The notes beneath the pieces were generated by a model. It was not told where the DNA came from, did not search any database, and saw nothing but the letters and a program-made list of their open reading frames with translations. Below are positions 46,587-57,949 of a DNA stretch of 64,000 nucleotides, in pieces (position 1 is the stretch's first letter; each line of letters opens with the position of its first letter). The position numbers were made by a program, and so were the translations under genes. Source of the DNA: Liolophura sinensis (Eukaryota > Mollusca > Polyplacophora > Chitonida > Chitonidae); the NCBI RefSeq assembly GCF_032854445.1, contig NC_088301.1, positions 28,254,402 to 28,318,401 of the forward strand. The letters are read 5' to 3'.

Positions 46587-46679
46587 TCTGTGTGTTAGAC
46601 ATGTACCTACACTGTAATCTGGAGATGGCTAAGTACTGTCTGTATGGCCTGGAGTAGAGGTATCAACAGGCTCTGTGAG
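46587..46679 (+). pseudogene. Tandem copy 3 of the exon 20 end (stop, no acceptor)
   Basis: 93 bp encoding CVLDMYLHCNLEMAKYCLYG then a TAG. The acceptor of copy 2 (gcag) is gggg here. A 15-bp spacer separates it from copy 2. Confidence 0.85.
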
Positions 46680-46694
46680 CTAGGTATTTTGCAG

Positions 46695-46779
46695 TCTGTG
46701 TTAGACATGTACTTCCACTTTAATCTGGAGACGGCTATGTACTGTTTGAGTGCCCTGGAGAATTATCAGCAGACACTGG
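46695..46779 (+). pseudogene. Tandem copy 4 of the exon 20 end (frameshifted)
   Basis: Begins TCTGTG then lacks 2 bases relative to copies 2 and 3, so the frame is lost. Ends CACTG|gtgagg. A still weaker fifth copy follows at about 46804-46910. Confidence 0.8.
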
Positions 46780-47205
46780 TGAGGACATATTTATCTGTGT
46801 GATAAGGTACATACATGTATACCTACAGTATTGTAGTCCATAGGTGACTATGTACTCTTTTGTGTGAGTGCCATGGAAGAGATTTGTTGGCAGGCACTTG
46901 GAGGTGCATACTGTGACATCAGTTGTTGGATTGTATGGGTGTGAATTGTGCTGCTCAGAACGCTAAGGAAAGCTGAACAGTACAGTGCAGCCGTTGCTCA
47001 ATACTTATGTTGGATTTTATGTTGGTACCACACAGTGAATAATCCTGTGTAGAGTGCCATCACAAATCATGCAATACTCCTCCGCAGCTGCATTCTACCT
47101 TCACACAGCCACATGCAATGTTATACGCAGGTCTGCCAACGCACGCTACTGTACTGCACAATGTACTTTCATGTTCAGCTTGTCTTACTAAATTTTCCTT
47201 TGCAG

Positions 47206-47348
47206 GCAGCATTGTTGAACTCAAACAGAAACTTTTCCAGTTGCAACATAAACTGAAAACTAACCTCTGTCTACACCCGAAGATGAAAGAAATGTGTGTT
47301 TACATTGAAGAATGGCTGGGAAAGCAGAATAGCAAACTAGAATCAAAG
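47206..47348 (+). CDS. SHOC1: SHOC1 exon 21
   Basis: Encodes GSIVELKQKLFQLQHKLKTN and MKEMCVYIEEWLGKQNSKLE, a helical stretch. Acceptor ttttcctttgcag, donor AAG|gtaacc, phase 1 in, 0 out. Confidence 0.86.
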
Positions 47349-47671
47349 GTAACCCGCTTCTAACATACATTTATCTTGCATATAATCTTTCTTATGTGGC
47401 GTTTTGTGCCACTTCTACACGCTGTTATCCGATACCCTTGTGTGTGTTGCTAGGATTATGATTGAATGATTGGTGGAGGGATTGTAGACGCCTGTAGAGA
47501 GCTTTAAATTGCTCCACAGTGACTGATCAACCACACACAATGCGTGTTGAGTGAGTTTGGTGTTCGATCAGTCTATGAGCACATTGTTTGCTACCCATTA
47601 AACTGTTGTTTTAGGGATTTTGTAAAACATGCATTTATGCTTTATTTTTATTATTATTTTTTGTTTTGCAG

Positions 47672-47802
47672 GTTCTTGTAATAGTGAAGAGAGATGTGGA
47701 GAGACTGTTGTCTGAGTTACACCAAACACTGGCCAGTTGTTCTCAGCTCAGGCCTGTGATTATCACAAGCACAGAACAGGATCCAGCAGCTCTCCTTAAC
47801 AA
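47672..47802 (+). CDS. SHOC1: SHOC1 exon 22 (start of XPF-like domain)
   Basis: Encodes VLVIVKRDVERLLSELHQTL and QLRPVIITSTEQDPAALLN. This begins with the beta strand 'VLVI' of the XPF-like (degenerate helicase/nuclease) fold. Acceptor tttgttttgcag, donor AACAA|gtatat, phase 0 in, 2 out. Confidence 0.88.
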
Positions 47803-47969
47803 GTATATACAATTTGCCATACTAAACCAAGTATTTTTGCAATAGAGAAAGTTCAAGTTCCCTGTGAATGGACATATCGGCTGTGTAGGTGCAGTGATGT
47901 TGGTTGGTTTCTGTCCAGTGACCTTCATCCATAAACCCTGTGTTTAACTTGCCTTTAGAGAGGTCACTG

Positions 47970-48076
47970 ATTTACACCGGTTTCCTCCACCCCTAAAACT
48001 TACTGCCATAGTATAAGTGAAAAATTCTTGACTGTGACATTAAACAGCCATCAAATAAATATGTAAATAAACCTTG
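47970..48076 (+). mobile_element. V-SINE-like SINE tail fragment (intron 22)
   Basis: ccggtttcctccacccctaa, gtataagtgaaaaattcttg, acattaaacagccatcaaat, aaatatgtaaataaacc. Confidence 0.7.
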
Positions 48077-48341
48077 TATTGAGTAAGGTGCAAAACACCA
48101 GTCTGATAATTCATCATTTGAGTATAAATCAGGATACAGCACAACATAAATATAAATATAAATCCAGTGGTCTTCATAGTGCCACGCCAACACGACATAG
48201 TCAAATGGCAAAGCTGGTCTGACACATTGTACAATTTTATTGATTGTTTATGTTTTCTAGACTGTAATATCAGGGCTGGATTTTCGTACAGTCTTTAGGT
48301 ACTTCCAGCAGTTATCAGCAGTGCCTTTGGATTTTCCACAG

Positions 48342-48523
48342 GTTTGATCAGGTGGAGTGTGTGATAACCCCTGCTCGGGCAATACAAAAAACCTTCCCAT
48401 GGTCACTGTTTAACCTTGTAGTTGAGTATGAACACCACCCTCAGGCTGGTTGGCAAACCATCTGTCACCAACACAGTATTTGGTACCTCGCCCTCAAACT
48501 AGATCCAACCAGGGTCTGTGTGG
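48342..48523 (+). CDS. SHOC1: SHOC1 exon 23
   Basis: Encodes FDQVECVITPARAIQKTFPW, SLFNLVVEYEHHPQAGWQTI and SIWYLALKLDPTRVCV. The FPW..F..VVEY block is the strongest match to vertebrate SHOC1 in the gene. Acceptor ggattttccacag, donor GTGG|gtaagt, phase 2 in, 1 out. Confidence 0.93.
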
Positions 48524-48847
48524 GTAAGTGTAATATTAATAAAAAGTGTGCATCTGGTATTCAGTACCTGGCTATCAAGTTAATGGTCAGCAAGGGTCTG
48601 AGTGGGTAACTGTGTTGAAAAATGTGCTGAAAAAAAGGTGTATGCAGTGCGCAGCCCTCAGAATTTGAAAGATCTGCTCAACCAGAAAAAGCTTTAGTTT
48701 AGTTAAAGAGCTACTTTGGTATCACAACATCTGTGTCTTAAATGCGAGGTGAATAAAATGATTGACAAAGTTTTGTGAAAGTGGCCCCCGATCACTGTAC
48801 TGATAACACATGACTAACATAAAGTTTGACCAACATGTTGTTCTCAG

Positions 48848-48947
48848 GTGCAGGTCTGGTCAGGCAAAATAGAAGACCCCAACTCGCAGTGATAGGATCA
48901 CAAAAACTAACGGCTCATGCAGAGCTTCTCCAGTTATTAGAAAACAG
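48848..48947 (+). CDS. SHOC1: SHOC1 exon 24
   Basis: Encodes GAGLVRQNRRPQLAVIGSQK and LTAHAELLQLLEN. Acceptor ttgttctcag, donor AACAG|gtgggt, phase 1 in, 2 out. Its last 25 bases and its donor recur several times downstream (to 49385). Confidence 0.88.
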
Positions 48948-49385
48948 GTGGGTAATTCGGGAACAGTCTAGCTGATACATGGCCTCTCCAGCTGGTTTAA
49001 ATTAGACAGGTTATCAAGGAACAGTTTGATTGATATAGAGCATCTGTGATATTGTTTGGCAGCTGGAAACGAGGTTGGTAATTAAGGAACAGTATGATTG
49101 ATACAGAGATAGTCCAGCTTTTGGAAAACAGGTGGGTAATTTGAGAACAAACTAGTTGATTCAGGGCTTCTCCAGCTGGTGGAAAAGAGACAGGTTATTA
49201 AGGAACAGTTTTGTCGATAGAGAGCTTCTGTAGCTGCTGAAAAAAAAGGCGGGTTGATACAATGCTTCTTCACCTGCTGGAAAACAAGTGGGTATAATTA
49301 AAATGCAGCCTTCTTGATACTGATGAGCTTCTTCACCTGCTGGAAAACAGGTGTGTAATTCAGGAAAAGTCTGGTTGGTACAGAT
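48925..49385. repeat. Degenerate array of exon 24 end plus donor (intron 24)
   Basis: About seven imperfect copies, 55-70 bp each, of 'gagcttctccagctgctgga' 'aaacaggtgggtaatt' 'aggaacagtytgrttgatac'. The first copy is the real exon 24 end and donor. Later copies at about 49125, 49170, 49225, 49265 and 49335 retain 'cttct..a.ctgctgga' and, in several, 'aacaggtgggtaatt', so decoy donors are present. Confidence 0.85.
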
Positions 49386-50059
49386 CTGCTTATGTCGCAT
49401 TCTGTGAATAACAAAGAAAATAAATAAAGAAAAATTCTCAAATAACAAAGAAAGCAGTGGTTAAACAAAATTTTAGGGATGATATCTTAAAAAGTACAGT
49501 ATGTATTGACCTGAAGTTTTACATGCATAAAAAGCACAATGACACAAGGAAGATGTGTCATTGCTGATGCTCTGTGTGCATATTAATTACCATAAATTAC
49601 CAAATTCTCAATTTGAGTTCTTAATGTGTTGAGCTAAGTTTTGCATTCATGTGTCTCCTACAGGGTCAAATCTAAGTTATTTATCTCTTCTTGAGAAAGG
49701 AGCCTGTTGAAAATTAGCATTCTGCAATATTTTACTGAGTTTTCCAATTTTTGTTTAATGTTTCACTGTATTTTTCATACTGTGTTGGAAATAGACTGGG
49801 TGAGATCGTATAAAACTTCCTGAATGTACTCATTGGCAGACCAAGTGATTGAAGTTTAGGCCGCTCATCCTTTGCTTTCATATTCAGAAGAACTGTATAG
49901 TAGTATAACTACAAAGTCTGAAGCTGTAGAATGATATTGTCTTATTTTGTATACATACACTGAATTCTTTTGGGAAGTTTAACTTCAGGTGAAACAGTCT
50001 TATTTTTTTATTTTGAAAATACTCATTTCAAGTTTGTTTTTTCTTTTGTTGATCGGCAG

Positions 50060-50287
50060 ATTCAATATCCTTATTGTGGAAAGAGACTATTCTTCTCTAC
50101 ATACTGGCAGGAGTTACTTACACTTCGCTGACATCACCGTGGATGTGACGAGTGGAATCTGCCTGCACTCTCTTACTGACCTGATTTCTCCTGCCCAGCT
50201 GCAGGAAATGTGTGACAAGCTCTTCTCTTTCCATCAGAAATACACTCACTTCTGTCTCATCCTCTGCCCCCAGTTCTCATCATGCAA
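50060..50287 (+). CDS. SHOC1: SHOC1 exon 25 (XPF-like nuclease-fold core)
   Basis: Encodes RFNILIVERDYSSLHTGRSY, LHFADITVDVTSGICLHSLT, DLISPAQLQEMCDKLFSFHQ and KYTHFCLILCPQFSSC. In active XPF nucleases this region holds GDxnERKxxxD. Here VERDY has lost the catalytic pattern, as known for the SHOC1 family. Acceptor tgttgatcggcag, donor TGCAA|gtaagt, phase 2 in and out. Confidence 0.92.
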
Positions 50288-51908
50288 GTAAGTACACAGA
50301 GACTCACTGCTCTAACATTACAACAGTTTTAGACAAATTTGGCGGGCTCTCATCTGGATAAGATTCTTTGTAACCCATGGCATTGAGGTGGTAGTTCACA
50401 ACTGTCCTTGCTGGATGGCTGGCTTGTTGGCTGGCTGACTTTGGCACAGTTTATTAAAGGAGGCGTGTAAGCTAATGTATTCTCAATCGACAATATGTGT
50501 ATATATATATGTACATATATATACAGGGTTTTTTTAGGCACTTTCTCGTCAGCAATGAGAAACCAGTGGAAATTGAGTTTTGGTCAGTTTTGAAATTGAG
50601 TTTTTTCCAAAATAAATTGAGCTGTTTTATTAGTTTGGCGAAGTGCACACCAAAGGTAGGAATCCGATAACTATCCGATAGCATAAAAAGGCCATGTGTT
50701 GTTTTCAATAGCGTCAATTGGTATGCCACAAATTTCACACAATCAGCAGCATGTTTACCTTAGTCCTATGTTCCAGAATGCATTTTGATTCACTTTTTGC
50801 ACACTTGTTGAACGTCATGAAAGGTATCTGTGGGAGGGTTTGGTCACAAGGGTCAGATCTTTACTCGTACTTTTCTGGATATGACGGCGATATAAACAAC
50901 AGCACATGCTCAGCCGCGGGGTGTCAATTGGTATGACGGTCAGTCGCCCACAATTCTGTCATATTTATGTATTTAAACCGATATCAATTTTACTCTTTCA
51001 AAAATAATACACTAATAAAGAAAATTTCACCTGTGTTAGGAATAGTTTCTAATGGTTTCAAATGAAGGTTATTTGATGAGCGAAACTAGACAAGGTCATT
51101 ATAAACCTATCAGATGCTGACAGAATTTCTCGAGTAATGACACGATCGAAAAAAGTTTCAACTATGGACATGACAGAGCCTTGTGAACAGCTATACACAA
51201 GGAGAGAGATCAAAAAGGATAATAATACTAATCTTTATGACGTAGGGTAAAATCAAACAGTATATTTGTTGTCCCAGTGCCCATTTACTCCCTAGAAACA
51301 TGCCCATATATAAAACTGTTATCCTTCCTTCCTTGATGAACAAGACATTCGAAACTGCAGTCAGAATACAAAGATGTAGAAAGTTGAGGAAGCTCATTTG
51401 TTTTTTATTCTATATACAAATTGCTGTTTGATATCCCTAATGCACAGCGCCCCCAAATTCTGGTTGTTAAACGGGGATGCATTTTAACCGCAGATATACT
51501 TCAGAAACCAAGTGATACCCAGCTTTATCTTCAGGTTAGTCATACCAGGCACAAAAGGGAAAATACGCCTTAGTCACTGGCTAGATGCGTGTGTACTATT
51601 GGCATCAATCTAGCTATTAAGAATGAGTGACTTATTGAATTGAAGTCTGCCCTACTCTGTAGGGGATATTAATAGACGCTGGCATGAGGAAAGCTTTATC
51701 TCACCCCATAAGCGTATTAAGACAAATGTCACGAAAAACTGCCAATCAAAATATTGTCCCTTTAATATCTACCAACAATCCCAACAATAATAGTACAATT
51801 ACCATGTAGCCAGATTCCCTATACATATACTATATAAATAGATATGATTTCTTGAGGAAGCTATAGCTCCAACTGTTTTTTAAGTCAAAAAAATTTAACC
51901 TCAAGCAG

Positions 51909-52016
51909 TATTTATTTATTTATTTATTTGAATGGTGTATTAATTTGAATATTTCATTTATACGACGGGGGCCAGCATTATGGTGGGAGGAAACCGGTCA
52001 GAGATCAGTGTAAAAA
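51909..52016 (-). mobile_element. V-SINE-like SINE tail fragment (intron 25)
   Basis: Minus orientation: (tttat)n, ttgaatggtgtattaatttg, gccagcattatggtgggagg, aaaccggtcagag. Confidence 0.82.
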
Positions 52017-52461
52017 TTGGGATTCAGAGAAAAATGACCACACTCTTTATGTTTCAGTGTTTTTAGGTTACAGGTACATGTTGGTAAAGTTTCAAATCCT
52101 TATGTCGGATCCCAAAAGCAAGCAGGAATATTTGACTTTGGTGTATTTGGCTTTGCCTAAAAAACAACCACAGAAAAGTATTATTGATTGTCATAATATA
52201 ATAGAAATGGAAGACTAGTAGAGGTGAATGAATTAATAGTAAACTTTGCGGTGTCGTTACGACTGCATGCAACCTAAAAGAAGTGACTTCCTCAGTGGAT
52301 ATGAAGGTAATAAAGAGCCACATCCTACACAGTATACATGTCAGGTAATGCAAGGTGGAACTACATGTACTGTATTATTAATGTTTATTTCTGTATACCT
52401 TTCCAATGTTCATCAGATGTCATCAAACCCATTGGCTCTAGTTCACACTTTTGTTTTTCAG

Positions 52462-52552
52462 GTCTTTGCCACCAGCGAAATCCACAAATGTTGATAGACT
52501 GCAGAATGCATTGTCACAGTTTGCTAATACTGTGGATGACTTTGTGATCAAG
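52462..52552 (+). CDS. SHOC1: SHOC1 exon 26
   Basis: Encodes KSLPPAKSTNVDRLQNALSQ and FANTVDDFVIK. Acceptor cttttgtttttcag, donor AAG|gtaatt, phase 2 in, 0 out. Confidence 0.85.
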
Positions 52553-52619
52553 GTAATTTATTAATTACGCACAAGATCTGAGTGGTACAGCTTTTGTTTA
52601 CTGTCCTGTCTCCAGTGTG

Positions 52620-52960
52620 ATCACAGCAGCCAGTTTGCCTCTGTGGATATGATTTCATGTCCTGGCTATAACTCCAACACTTTTCCACTTAGAGTTTTAA
52701 TTTTTGGTGGATGCATGGATACACAGATGACAATTTGTTGCGACTCACATTTGTCCATTTCCGCAGTTGTCATGGTTACCAGATTGCCATTTTCCTAAAT
52801 ACATGTAAATAGATATGATTTTGTGACCCTGCAATAACCCCATCAGTTGTCCACATAGAGTTTTAATTTTTGGTGGATAAACAGATACACAGATGACGAT
52901 GTTTCACATTTGTCCATTTTCACAATTGCCATGGTAACTAAACTGACAGCCATAAGAAAC
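52620..52960. repeat. Two tandem copies of a ~165-bp repeat (intron 26)
   Basis: Blocks agagttttaatttttggtgg, atacacagatgac, cacatttgtccatttt and catggtaac recur in order at 52690-52790 and 52855-52955. A third, more diverged copy lies at about 54330-54440. Confidence 0.75.
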
Positions 52961-53239
52961 TTTACAAAGAGTCCAAATCAATTCATTTTGCCAAAGCAAA
53001 AGACAGGATGACTGAAGTTTAATATATTGAAAAGACCAATGACTTTAGATATTGAAAGTCTTGAGTAAGAACGGACAAAGCAGCCCTCAAATCATTTTAC
53101 AAGTGAACAATCAGAGCAGGGGTAGTAGAAAAATAGCAATTCCATCTTGGTTAACAAAGAGCAGAGTATACAAAAAGTTGATTATTTTTAAAATCAGTCA
53201 AAACCAAAACCAATCAATATCGTGTGTGTCCACCCTTGC

Positions 53240-54060
53240 TTAAATGTATGCAAAATCTCTCTGACACATAGAAAAAGTCAGTCGTCTGATGAGATGACAT
53301 AGAATTCGTTGTCCTTCATCTTGGAGAGCAAACGCCAGGTCTTGTTGGTTGGCTGCAATGTGTGGCCATTGTCTTACTTGGGGAAACATGATATCCCATG
53401 TTCCATGGGGGACATACCTGGGGAACATGCAGGCCACGGCAAGACGTTGACGTCGTTGGCGTCCAGGAAGTTTTGCACAACTCAAGCTGTATGGGGTCTG
53501 GCGTTGTCATGCTGGTACAGGACACCACGTGGATGCTGTTGAAGGAATGGCAGGACAACAGGACGTAGAATTTCATTCACGTTCCATTGAGCTGTTAGGT
53601 TCCCGTAGATGATGACCAGAGACCGTTCCTCTCCACAAATCCCACCCCACACCATCACGCTGCATGCATGATGCATGCATGGCGTTCGTTTGCCTTTTCG
53701 ACGGTAAACTCGCTAGGCCCTAATTCAGTGAGCCTCACGGTCTGCTGACTGACCCGGTGACCTAAGGCATTGATTGACGATGACAGGAAGCAGTTCCTCA
53801 GGTGTAAGGTGCACAGGTGCTTGTCTTCTCCTGGCATAGTTACCCTAGGCCTGCCTGTTCTTGGCCTGTCCAGTGTCTGCTGTGTCTGTCTTTAACATTG
53901 CATCAAGTTTGACACAGTTACACGAAAGCAGCAGAAGGGCCTTGCAATGTGGGCATGGGTGGCTCCCATGGATACCATACCCAGGGCCGTCTCGCATTGT
54001 TCTGGAGTCAATAGAGGCATTACTTTGGTGGTTTTTAGTCAGTGTGCAAGTCCAGCACAC
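53240..54060 (-). pseudogene. Tc1/mariner-family transposase, dead (intron 26)
   Basis: On the minus strand, starting near 54060: an N-terminal helix-turn-helix remnant, GRPRVTMPGEDKHLCTLHLR (near 53850) and NALGHRVSQQTV (near 53770). The DDE catalytic region has SVMVWGGICGEERSLVII (53660), GNLTAQWNVNEILRPVVLPF and LQQHPRGVLYQHDNARPHTA (53540-53490). After PHTA the frame continues as the expected 'NFLDANDV..LPWPACSP..SPMEH' and then meets a stop near 53375. Frames are broken in several places. I could not define terminal inverted repeats or a TA duplication. Confidence 0.88.
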
Positions 54061-54440
54061 TGTGTGTAACGTTTTTGTACACTTATTACTTGTGCAGTTG
54101 CGGTCATCCATGGGTCACATGATTTTTCAACTTTCTTCGTTGTCTCAAAACAAATTTGTGTGGGTGTATGTGACGCTTGTGGCACATGGGAATATGCTTC
54201 CTACAACGTTTTCCTACAATAATTTGGTATTAATTTGCTGAAAAGGCTGGTTAAGTTAACTCACGGAGTTGTAAAGTTTCTTTTGGCGGTCAGTTTAGAT
54301 AGCTATTTTCCTTTAACATATGTACTATATATAACTTCGTGTCCAGACTACAGATCCAATTGTTTTCCTTGTAAAGTTTTCATTTTTGGTGGACACATTT
54401 GACAACTTGTGTGGTTGTCGTGGTAGCCACATACCTATCG

Positions 54441-57280
54441 TAAACACTAGTGAAGATTCCCCTCAGGGGTTATACTTACCACAGTGCTGTCGGTATTCTT
54501 CTGTGCATTTGTGGGGCTTTTGTTGTGTTTATCTGAACTCTTGATGCCATTTAAAAACGAGACGTAAACATTATGAAACACAACATAGCCTAGGCCTCGT
54601 AAAACAAACCCTTTCATGACTAATTTTTATAGTTGACATGTAAAAGAAATGTGCTCTTTTATTCAAGAGCATATTATTACACCTAGAAACACTACCTTCA
54701 AAATGTGGCTTTTAATTTTCTGGGAAGATCATCCCAGCAGTTGTGTACATATTTGCACCCGTTGACCAGGTTTGTACTCGTACTTTGCAGTAGTCTGTGC
54801 AACTTTTTGTTGAGTGCACATCACCAGTTTTACAAAACACAATAGCAATAAAGGTGAGCAATCACTAAGGCAGTCAGAGTCAAAAATAAATGCAAGTGAC
54901 AAAAAACATACACAAGGAAAATTTGATCAACAACATGCCTTTATTTAATGAATCTGTGTCTGATTCAGTGATTGTAAATTTTGAAGATTTAAATGGTAAC
55001 AATAAACAATTTATCATATGCTTGACAGAAATGTTACTGGAATTCAGTGAATTGTAACCTGTGCTAAAAATTTACATGTTATTATGTACAAAAAGGCCAG
55101 ATTTAGAACTATAATTAGCCGATTCATTTAGAGAACCCTACAACTGTCAGTCTAAAGGCTAAAGTTATTTCTGGACTAACAGTGGGCTTTGGCTATATAC
55201 TTTGATCACAACTAGAACGATTATTATCATTATTTGACAAATCGCCTTGCAAGGTGTGAAAAGTTACCAATCTATAAACCTTACTGAAAAGCAGTTTGTA
55301 GAAGAACCAGCTCTGAAACATGCCACAGATTGTTGTTACCTGTGCATGATTTGCCCAGCCCATGCGTTGTGTCAGGGAAGTTGTTTTAGTTCAGCTTCTG
55401 CATCACGTGTTTTCTTTCTTGGCAGGTAATTAACATAAGTGTATATGTGCAATGTATCTGTAGCATGTCTTTCTTAAAGGCGAAGAAAACTTTAAAAAAT
55501 GACACTACGGTCTGAAAAGAACACATTTTTTCCTATCTGGAGGTGGCGGCTGCATAATTTTGCGATTTTTGCTCACCATGCACGTAAAACTAAAAAGCTG
55601 GCATAAATCACCAAGTCTATCGCTTCCTGCATCTTTAGTACCCTGTAATTTATGCTGGGGGTGTGTTGCCTCACAGCCAAGGAGAGTCGTTAAAACTGCT
55701 GGCTTGTTCGTGTTAACTCGGAACCTACGTCCAACATTCCGGTTTCCCGATCATCAAGTGGAAAACAAACTGTACTGTTCGCTACCTTCTGGGGAGAAGA
55801 GTTCTACTGAATATGTATGAACTGCTCTTCGGTGGTTTCCGACGGGAATTCCCCTTCTAACACAGGACTTCAGGTCTAGTTCTTAGGCAAAATGGAGTTG
55901 CCCGTGACTTTATTTATAATTTATCAACTTGAGGTACATATTTTTTTATTTTTTTATGGCATGCACCTGTGAGGAAATGCATACTCTTTTCAGTGGTATT
56001 TGTTTGATATTTAAATTTTTACTCTGGTATTTGCTTCATTAATTCATGCAGAAGTTTATTCACAATTTAATGTTTGATCTTAATACACACATCTAAATTA
56101 TAATTATGATATCATCATGCATAAAAATATCAGTTATTAAAGATTGTGATTGTGATTTTTACACTGTCTGACCTGCTTTTGTCAAACAGATGTATATCCA
56201 TATTTTACAAGACATATGATGTACTTATGTACCAACATATTAAATTGTAAATTTATTACATAAATTTGATTTTATCTTGTTCATGTATCATGTACAGGTA
56301 CACTGTACGTGTAAGAATGTCAACTCAGCAGATAAATGTTTTAGTAAAAAAAAGCATAACATTAGTGACACAAGTTTATTAACAGTGGAATATCTGATAC
56401 TAAATACACACATCTGAATTATAATTAGGATATCATCATGTATAAGGTATTTAAAAAAGAAAAGAAAAAAATCAAAAAACAAAACAGCAGTGATTGTCTC
56501 TTTACAATTTTACACTGGCCTGTTTTTGTCAAACACATGTACATCCCCATGGTAATAACATACCAGACTTTCTAAATACTGTACAAAGTCATTTGTGACA
56601 ATTTTATTTGAAATAATTTAAGTAATTTTAAAAGCATAGGTTTTTTTTCATTTCTTTATTTTCAGTATTTAATGAGGTTCAGTTTTTTTTTCATGAAATC
56701 TGATTTTTTAAATGAATATATTGACAATTTTTTCACTGAAAATTTGTTGAGATATCAATCAATAAAAATCTTAGTAACCTTTGCATCTATATGATGTTTG
56801 TAAATGTTGTTTTGAAACAGACATTTGTATACCAGCTGTCAACCAATAAGGGTGTTCTAGAATCATTCCTTTAAATTTGGCAATAACCAAATTGCCAAAT
56901 GAGGTGAAATTATAATATTTCTATAAATTTGCTAAGATTTCACTGCAAACACGCTGACTGTTCTGAAGAAGGAACTTGCAAGAGCCGAGTTAGGCCTACA
57001 TGTATATCCATAGAAAAATTAATACTAACACAGACTTAATGTATGTTTTATGAAAAGAAAAATCCTTCAAAGATTTTTCTGCATGATTTATTTGTAAATA
57101 TTTTGTTTTCAGTTGAAAATGGTTTTACACACTGTCAGTAAGTTATACACCAGTTACACACATTAACCAAAATTTTTTTTTCATCAGTTTTTTTTATGGT
57201 GAACAACTCTTAGTGTTCTATGCTGCCTGTCAGAAAGTGTTGTGGGTGCTTTGTGTCTTTGAATATCATCCATCATTCAT
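54441..57280. other. Intron 26, central part
   Basis: Mostly unrecognised AT-rich DNA. At 56080-56210 and 56395-56550 a 130-150 bp segment is duplicated about 315 bp apart (shared: atacacacatctaaattata, tatcatcatg, gtttttgtcaaaca). Frames at 55247-55429 and 55560-55820 have no recognisable domain. Confidence 0.5.
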
Positions 57281-57649
57281 TCACTTTGACCACCTGTTGT
57301 CTGCTTGAAATTTGGAATTTTCTTTAAAATCCACAATTTCAGATAAAGTAGTGTTTTCAGTCCTCAAAATTAGTATGGAAAGCACAAACAATCTTTTATG
57401 TGAAGGCGTTGGACTCATTGCCTTATAAGGAATGCAGCACGTGAAATCATCACTGAGGTCATAAGGCAAGAATTCTGTTGAAGCAAGAAATCCATTGATT
57501 GTATTGTACATTTCTACTATTTTGTCTGTCAGATGAACAATCCCACTTTGAAGGAAGGCTAATGTGATGTGACTGCCCCTTTTGTTGGGCAAGAAATAAA
57601 TACAAAACTGAGAAGCTGAACAAAATGCCATTTTCTCATGGAAAATCAA
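57281..57649 (-). CDS. Unidentified 122-codon minus-strand frame (intron 26)
   Basis: An ATG-to-stop frame beginning MIFHEKMAFCSASQF and containing KRGSHITLAFLQSGIVHLTD and FLPYDLSDDFTCCIPY. I do not recognise it. It lies in an intron of the opposite strand, has no flanking splice pattern I can support, and could be chance, since the surrounding sequence is AT-rich. Listed because it is the longest frame in a 6-kb intron that is not explained by a repeat. Confidence 0.15.
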   Translation of the reverse strand: MIFHEKMAFCSASQFCIYFLPNKRGSHITLAFLQSGIVHLTDKIVEMYNTINGFLASTEFLPYDLSDDFTCCIPYKAMSPTPSHKRLFVLSILILRTENTTLSEIVDFKENSKFQADNRWSK

Positions 57650-57949
57650 GCAGAAAATGTGTATCTAATGTGAAACTGCAGTATTAAATGAACAGTATTT
57701 ATATTAATATAAAAAGAAAACCTCTAAAATAAAAATATTTGTATGTCAACTTGAAAGTTTCAAGTTGTAAAATAGATGTTATCAGAAATATATAGATAAA
57801 GGCACAATACAACATAAAATGTAACTTGGTTTGTGAAAGATATTTGAACTCAATACACACTCCAAACTGGTTGCTAAATTTTTTTCAGCTCAATTTGGTA
57901 ATGTTTCGGATTGTAAAATTTGGACTTCTGTGAATCCTTGGGATGCTTG

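Noticed and set aside
46211-46657. A single 148-codon protein running from exon 20 through the SINE
   Set aside because: The frame is open, but the middle is antisense SINE sequence and the exon has a strong donor at 46311. I keep it only as a possible exonization, described in the findings.
55247-55820. Cys-rich 60-codon and 86-codon plus-strand frames in intron 26
   Set aside because: Neither matches a domain I can name, their splice sites do not agree in phase with exons 26 and 27, and exons 26 and 27 join directly in frame.
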